DNA of 64,000 bases from assembly GCA_023450745.1 (NCBI GenBank), contig JAEXGR010000026.1:15511-79510 (forward strand). The letters are read 5' to 3'. Numbering within the stretch: position 1 is the first letter of the stretch; every line of letters begins with the position of its first letter. Under the pieces are notes generated by a model that did no database searches, was not told the DNA's origin, and worked only from the letters and a program-made list of their open reading frames with translations. Both the position numbers and the translations under genes were made by a program. Shown here in pieces: positions 61,423 to 64,000 of this stretch. The stretch comes from Synergistota bacterium (GTDB lineage Bacteria > Synergistota > Synergistia > Synergistales > Synergistaceae).

Positions 61423-61860
61423 ATGGAAGAAAGGTATACGCTGGCCGCGAAGATCAGGGTGCGCTACAGCGAGACGGACCAGATGAAGATCGTTTACAAC
61501 GCCAACTACCTCGACTGGTTCGAGGTGACGCGCACCGAGCTTTGCCGCGGCTGGGGGAAGGCTTACACCGAGTGGGAAAAAGAGGGGCTGATGCTTCCCG
61601 TCGTCGAGGCCTATTGCCGCTACAAGCACCCGGCCCGCTATGACGATGAAATAGAGCTCTGGGGGTGCGTCTCCGAGCTCAAGGTCCACAGCGTAAAATT
61701 CGCGTATCGCGTCGTGCGCGCCGCGGACGGCAAGCTGCTTACGGAGGGATGGACGAAACACGGCTGTACGGACCCCGACGGCAAGCTGTACAAGCGGGAG
61801 CATCCGTTCTATCGGTGGGTCCTCTCGGCGCTCGAAAACACAAAAGGGAGCGGTGCGTAA
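61423..61860 (+). CDS. YbgC/4-hydroxybenzoyl-CoA-type acyl-CoA thioesterase
   Basis: A 145-residue single hot-dog protein. The conserved start is KIRVRYSETDQMKIVYNANYLDWFEVTRTEL, with the catalytic Asp in the Y-x-x-x-Asn-Y-x-x-Asp/Glu-type pattern of YbgC. It hydrolyses acyl-CoA; the physiological substrate is unknown. The start has AGGAG. It overlaps the following prepilin-like gene by eight bases, so translation is coupled. Confidence 0.88.
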   Translation: MEERYTLAAKIRVRYSETDQMKIVYNANYLDWFEVTRTELCRGWGKAYTEWEKEGLMLPVVEAYCRYKHPARYDDEIELWGCVSELKVHSVKFAYRVVRAADGKLLTEGWTKHGCTDPDGKLYKREHPFYRWVLSALENTKGSGA

Positions 61861-62317
61861 AAAAAGAGGCTTTACGCTCGCGGAGCTGCTTTCGGTGCTG
61901 CTGATCATCGGGAGCGCCGCCGGCATCGCCGTGCTGGCCGTTCAGGATTCCCCGGCAAGGGAACGGCGCATAATTTTAAATGAAGCGAAAGATTTTTGCT
62001 CCTGGATAAAGCACCGGATGGCCTTAGCGGCGAGGGAAAGCGTTGAATTCAATGTCAAAATTACTGACGATGTATTTCATAATTTTGAAGTAACTATAGA
62101 GTGGTTGGGAGGCAGCAAACGCTTACAGCACGAGGTCTATTCCTTTGAAGACGCGGCGCTGGCTTACGAGGGCGTGAGCGAATTAATTTTTTCCGGTCGC
62201 TGGTTTACGCTGACCCCAGCGGCCACTTTTATAGTAAAATCAAGGAAGCGGCCGGAGATCAGGTTTTTTATAACGATAGCCGGCACCGGCTATGTCGATA
62301 TTAAAGATAAATTATAG
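61853..62317 (+). CDS. Prepilin-type protein (GspH/FimT-like pseudopilin)
   Basis: A 154-residue protein with start RKKRGFTLAELLSVLLIIGSAAGIAVLAV: Gly-Phe cleavage site, Glu at mature position 5 and a hydrophobic helix. The mature part (SPARERRIILNEAKDFCSWIKHRMALAARESVEFNVKITDD) resembles GspH/FimT minor pseudopilins, which keep a beta-sheet domain. GTG at 61853 overlaps the thioesterase stop. It is the fifth gene with a prepilin or PilX-like N-terminus in the window and the only one away from the left-end cluster. The next gene begins 14 bases after its stop. Confidence 0.82.
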   Translation: MRKKRGFTLAELLSVLLIIGSAAGIAVLAVQDSPARERRIILNEAKDFCSWIKHRMALAARESVEFNVKITDDVFHNFEVTIEWLGGSKRLQHEVYSFEDAALAYEGVSELIFSGRWFTLTPAATFIVKSRKRPEIRFFITIAGTGYVDIKDKL

Positions 62318-62330
62318 GAGCGGGTCTGTC

Positions 62331-62942
62331 GTGGATAAAAAATCTTGGCATAACGAAATAGATTTTCATTGCAGCTTTGGCATCTGGCCCTTTAAAAAGA
62401 GCCTTGATATAACGCCCGCCGGTTTTTTGTACTGCGGAGAACTATTTCCCCTCAAGACGATAACGCGGCTCCGCTGGGGCGTGGATCAGAGACGGGGCGG
62501 CCCCTTTCCGAAGGTGAGGTATCTCGCGACCTTCGGGACCGAGACCCGCGAATTTACGATTAAGACGAAGCAGAAAGATTTTTACGAGCACCTCACCCAG
62601 CGTTTCTGGCGCGCTGTGGGAAAAAGGCTGATGGCGGAGCTGCTTGACGGCCTGCGGAAGGGAAAGAGCTTTCAGTTCGGCGACTTTTCCGTCGCCGACG
62701 AGGGGATCACCGTGACGCAGAAAGGGCTGTTCAAGGGCTCGCAGTCGGAGTTTTATGACTGGAAGCGGCTCAAGTGGGGGATCGTGAACGGGAACCTCGT
62801 CTTCACGCCGTCGGAGGCCACCGACAGGCTGCTTACGAGCGCCTCCTTCCTCTGGGTGGACAACACGCATATTCTGAGCGTCGCCTTGGCCCTGCTTCAG
62901 GAACGTCCCGATAAAAAGCTTCTCAGCGCGATCGTCGGCTGA
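62331..62942 (+). CDS. Unknown soluble protein
   Basis: A 203-residue protein that I do not recognise. It is beta-rich with repeated short motifs of the type G-x-x-x-x-x-L-x-W-G (TRLRWGVDQRRGG; LKWGIVNGNLVF), which suggests two similar halves, each perhaps PH-like. There is no signal peptide, membrane segment or metal motif. GTG at 62331 is preferred (AGGAG 11 bases upstream) over an ATG at 62292 inside the previous gene. It is cotranscribed with the prepilin-like and protease-like genes. Confidence 0.65.
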   Translation: MDKKSWHNEIDFHCSFGIWPFKKSLDITPAGFLYCGELFPLKTITRLRWGVDQRRGGPFPKVRYLATFGTETREFTIKTKQKDFYEHLTQRFWRAVGKRLMAELLDGLRKGKSFQFGDFSVADEGITVTQKGLFKGSQSEFYDWKRLKWGIVNGNLVFTPSEATDRLLTSASFLWVDNTHILSVALALLQERPDKKLLSAIVG

Positions 62943-62945
62943 ATC

Positions 62946-63677
62946 ATGACTGAGAGAGTAAGAAAAATCCCCGTTCCGGAAGGGATCACGATAGAGCCGG
63001 ACAGCGCCGCCGGCTGCGGCCGCTTTTCGTGCGTCAAAGATTCGCCGTATTTCAAAGCGCCGGATTTTTATTCCCTGCAAAGCAACGACAAGGGGCTTAC
63101 GATCATCAGCCGCTATCCGACCTACCAGCAGACTAAGGGTTACAGCTGCGGCCCCTGCGCCGCGCTTTCCGTGCTCTGGCATTTCGGCGTCACCTCCTAC
63201 GACGAGACGGCGTTGGTAAAACTTTGCGGAACGCTCACCGAGCTCAACGAAAGAAGAGAGGGCGGCACTCCCACGAGCGGGCTCTGTGGATTTTTCAAAA
63301 GCATTGGGTGGCACGTCGAATCCAGCTTTTACGCGCCGGAAAAGAACCAGATCATCTTCAAAACGCCCGGGGAATTTAAAGATTACGTGATCGAAAAACT
63401 GCGGCGGGGCATCCCCGTCATGGTCGAAAATATCTGCCTCGGCGCCCACTGGCGCGTCATCATCGGATACGACACGATGGGGACGGAGCCCACGACCGAC
63501 GACGTGCTCATCTTTATGGACAGCTCCGACGTGCGCGACCACTGTCAGGACGGCTATACCGTGGAGAACATGGAAGAATTTTTCGACACCTGGCGCGACG
63601 CGGGCGCGCTGCCGCAGGACCAGCGCGTTCAGCAGTATGTGGCGGCCTGGCCGCCTGCGGACGAAAATAAGAAATAG
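62946..63677 (+). CDS. C39-like cysteine peptidase-fold protein
   Basis: A 243-residue papain-fold protein. The nucleophile Cys is in TKGYSCGPCAALSVLWHFGV (about residue 68, preceded by the oxyanion-hole Gln in TYQQTKG), the His in GAHWRVIIGYD (about 168), and an Asp in VLIFMDSSD (about 190). This is the Q-C-H-D/N layout of C39 and peptidase_C39_2 proteins. Without an attached ABC transporter or signal peptide it is probably an intracellular protease or transglutaminase-like protein. It starts three bases after the preceding unknown gene and ends before a bidirectional terminator. Confidence 0.82.
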   Translation: MTERVRKIPVPEGITIEPDSAAGCGRFSCVKDSPYFKAPDFYSLQSNDKGLTIISRYPTYQQTKGYSCGPCAALSVLWHFGVTSYDETALVKLCGTLTELNERREGGTPTSGLCGFFKSIGWHVESSFYAPEKNQIIFKTPGEFKDYVIEKLRRGIPVMVENICLGAHWRVIIGYDTMGTEPTTDDVLIFMDSSDVRDHCQDGYTVENMEEFFDTWRDAGALPQDQRVQQYVAAWPPADENKK

Positions 63678-63778
63678 GCACGTATTGCCAGCCCGTTTAC
63701 ATTGGACGGAATTTAGTCCCTGACCGGCGCTGCGGCCGGACGAATGATTTTTTGCGCGTGGGCGCGCGTTTATAAAAA

Positions 63779-63825
63779 GCAGGGAGGGTTCCCGCATAAA
63801 TGAAGGAACTCTCCCTGCCTTTTTG
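63779..63825. terminator. Bidirectional terminator
   Basis: GCAGGGAGGGTTCC (63779-63792) pairs with GGAACTCTCCCTGC (63805-63818) with one G-T pair. T-runs lie on both outer sides, so it stops the convergent transcripts from either direction. Confidence 0.9.
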
Positions 63826-63839
63826 TCGTCTTGGCTTAA

Positions 63840-64000
63840 TTACAGCTGTACTTTGCTGTACTCGTCGCGCATACCTTTGACGGCCGCCGCGAGCGCTTCG
63901 GGATCGAGAACCATTTCCATCATGGAAATCTGCTCTTCCCACTGCGCCGGGTCGCACTCTGAGCGAATGGCCTCATCGAATACGTGATATACGGGAAGTC
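63840..64000 (-). CDS. C-terminal end of an unidentified protein
   Basis: The minus frame from the window edge to TAA at 63840-63842 codes for 53 residues ending MRDEYSKVQL, with YHVFDEAIRSECDPAQWEEQ before. The 5' part is outside the window, so the start, length and family cannot be judged. The reading frame is supported by the fit of its stop to the adjacent terminator. Confidence 0.6.
   Translation of the reverse strand, partial: LPVYHVFDEAIRSECDPAQWEEQISMMEMVLDPEALAAAVKGMRDEYSKVQL

Noticed and set aside
1..64000. tRNA, rRNA or riboswitch genes
   Set aside because: I looked for T-loop and acceptor-stem patterns and common riboswitch cores in the gaps and saw none that hold up; a covariance-model scan would be decisive.

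Overview
The window reads as chromosomal DNA from an anaerobic, amino-acid-fermenting, diderm bacterium. A member of the Synergistota close to Cloacibacillus fits best, but this is inferred from gene content and was not tested by alignment. The reasons are a FadL-type outer-membrane protein, a periplasmic serpin with an SLH-like segment, a Stickland-type selenocysteine betaine reductase with its BCCT importer, TctABC-type and AbgT-type organic-acid/peptide uptake, AdhE, ATP-dependent PEP carboxykinase, and GC-rich coding sequence. No rRNA, tRNA, CRISPR array or intact transposase gene was found.

Layout. 1-8.7 kb: a type IV pilus minor-pilin cluster on the minus strand (three genes, one coding an oversized 857-residue prepilin), an AlbA_2/ATPase-type regulator running off the left edge, a PQ-loop protein, an Rrf2 regulator followed by a FadL porin, and a lone pilin. 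8.7-17.3 kb: pckA, a repeat-rich spacer, then a six-gene minus-strand operon made of a shortened LacI-type regulator and a complete peptide-type ABC importer. The importer's solute-binding protein appears circularly permuted. 17.3-20 kb: a mobile-like repeat element, an acyl-ACP thioesterase and a CofE-like ligase. 20-29 kb: a CAGT tetranucleotide tract and short leader ORF in front of a CheB-CheR-PAS signalling protein, followed by an 1825-residue REC/PAS/GGDEF/EAL protein. 29-35 kb: a thioredoxin-like ferredoxin, a small kinase, AdhE, then HPr and Enzyme I. 35-48 kb, all minus strand: PhoU and a Na/Pi symporter, TctABC, Ppx/GppA with two paralogous CYTH-like proteins, phosphoglucomutase, and an AbgT transporter with an M20 amidohydrolase. 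48-53 kb: betaine reductase component B (the gamma subunit has an in-frame UGA read as selenocysteine) with a BCCT transporter. 53-64 kb: a NarL-type two-component system, RmuC, the serpin, and a co-directional cluster of ferredoxin-nitroreductase, TetM-like GTPase, YbgC thioesterase, a prepilin-like protein, an unknown protein and a C39-like protease.

Working together. Betaine, tricarboxylate-type acids, peptides and aminobenzoyl-glutamate-type compounds are imported by the four transport systems. They feed a fermentative metabolism with AdhE, PckA and Grd enzymes as redox and carbon branch points. The signalling genes at 20-29 kb and the pilin genes suggest surface behaviour controlled by cyclic-di-GMP, with possible phase variation through the CAGT tract.

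Two families of non-coding repeats with inverted ends occupy most of the longer gene-free gaps. One copy has a clear 10-bp target duplication.
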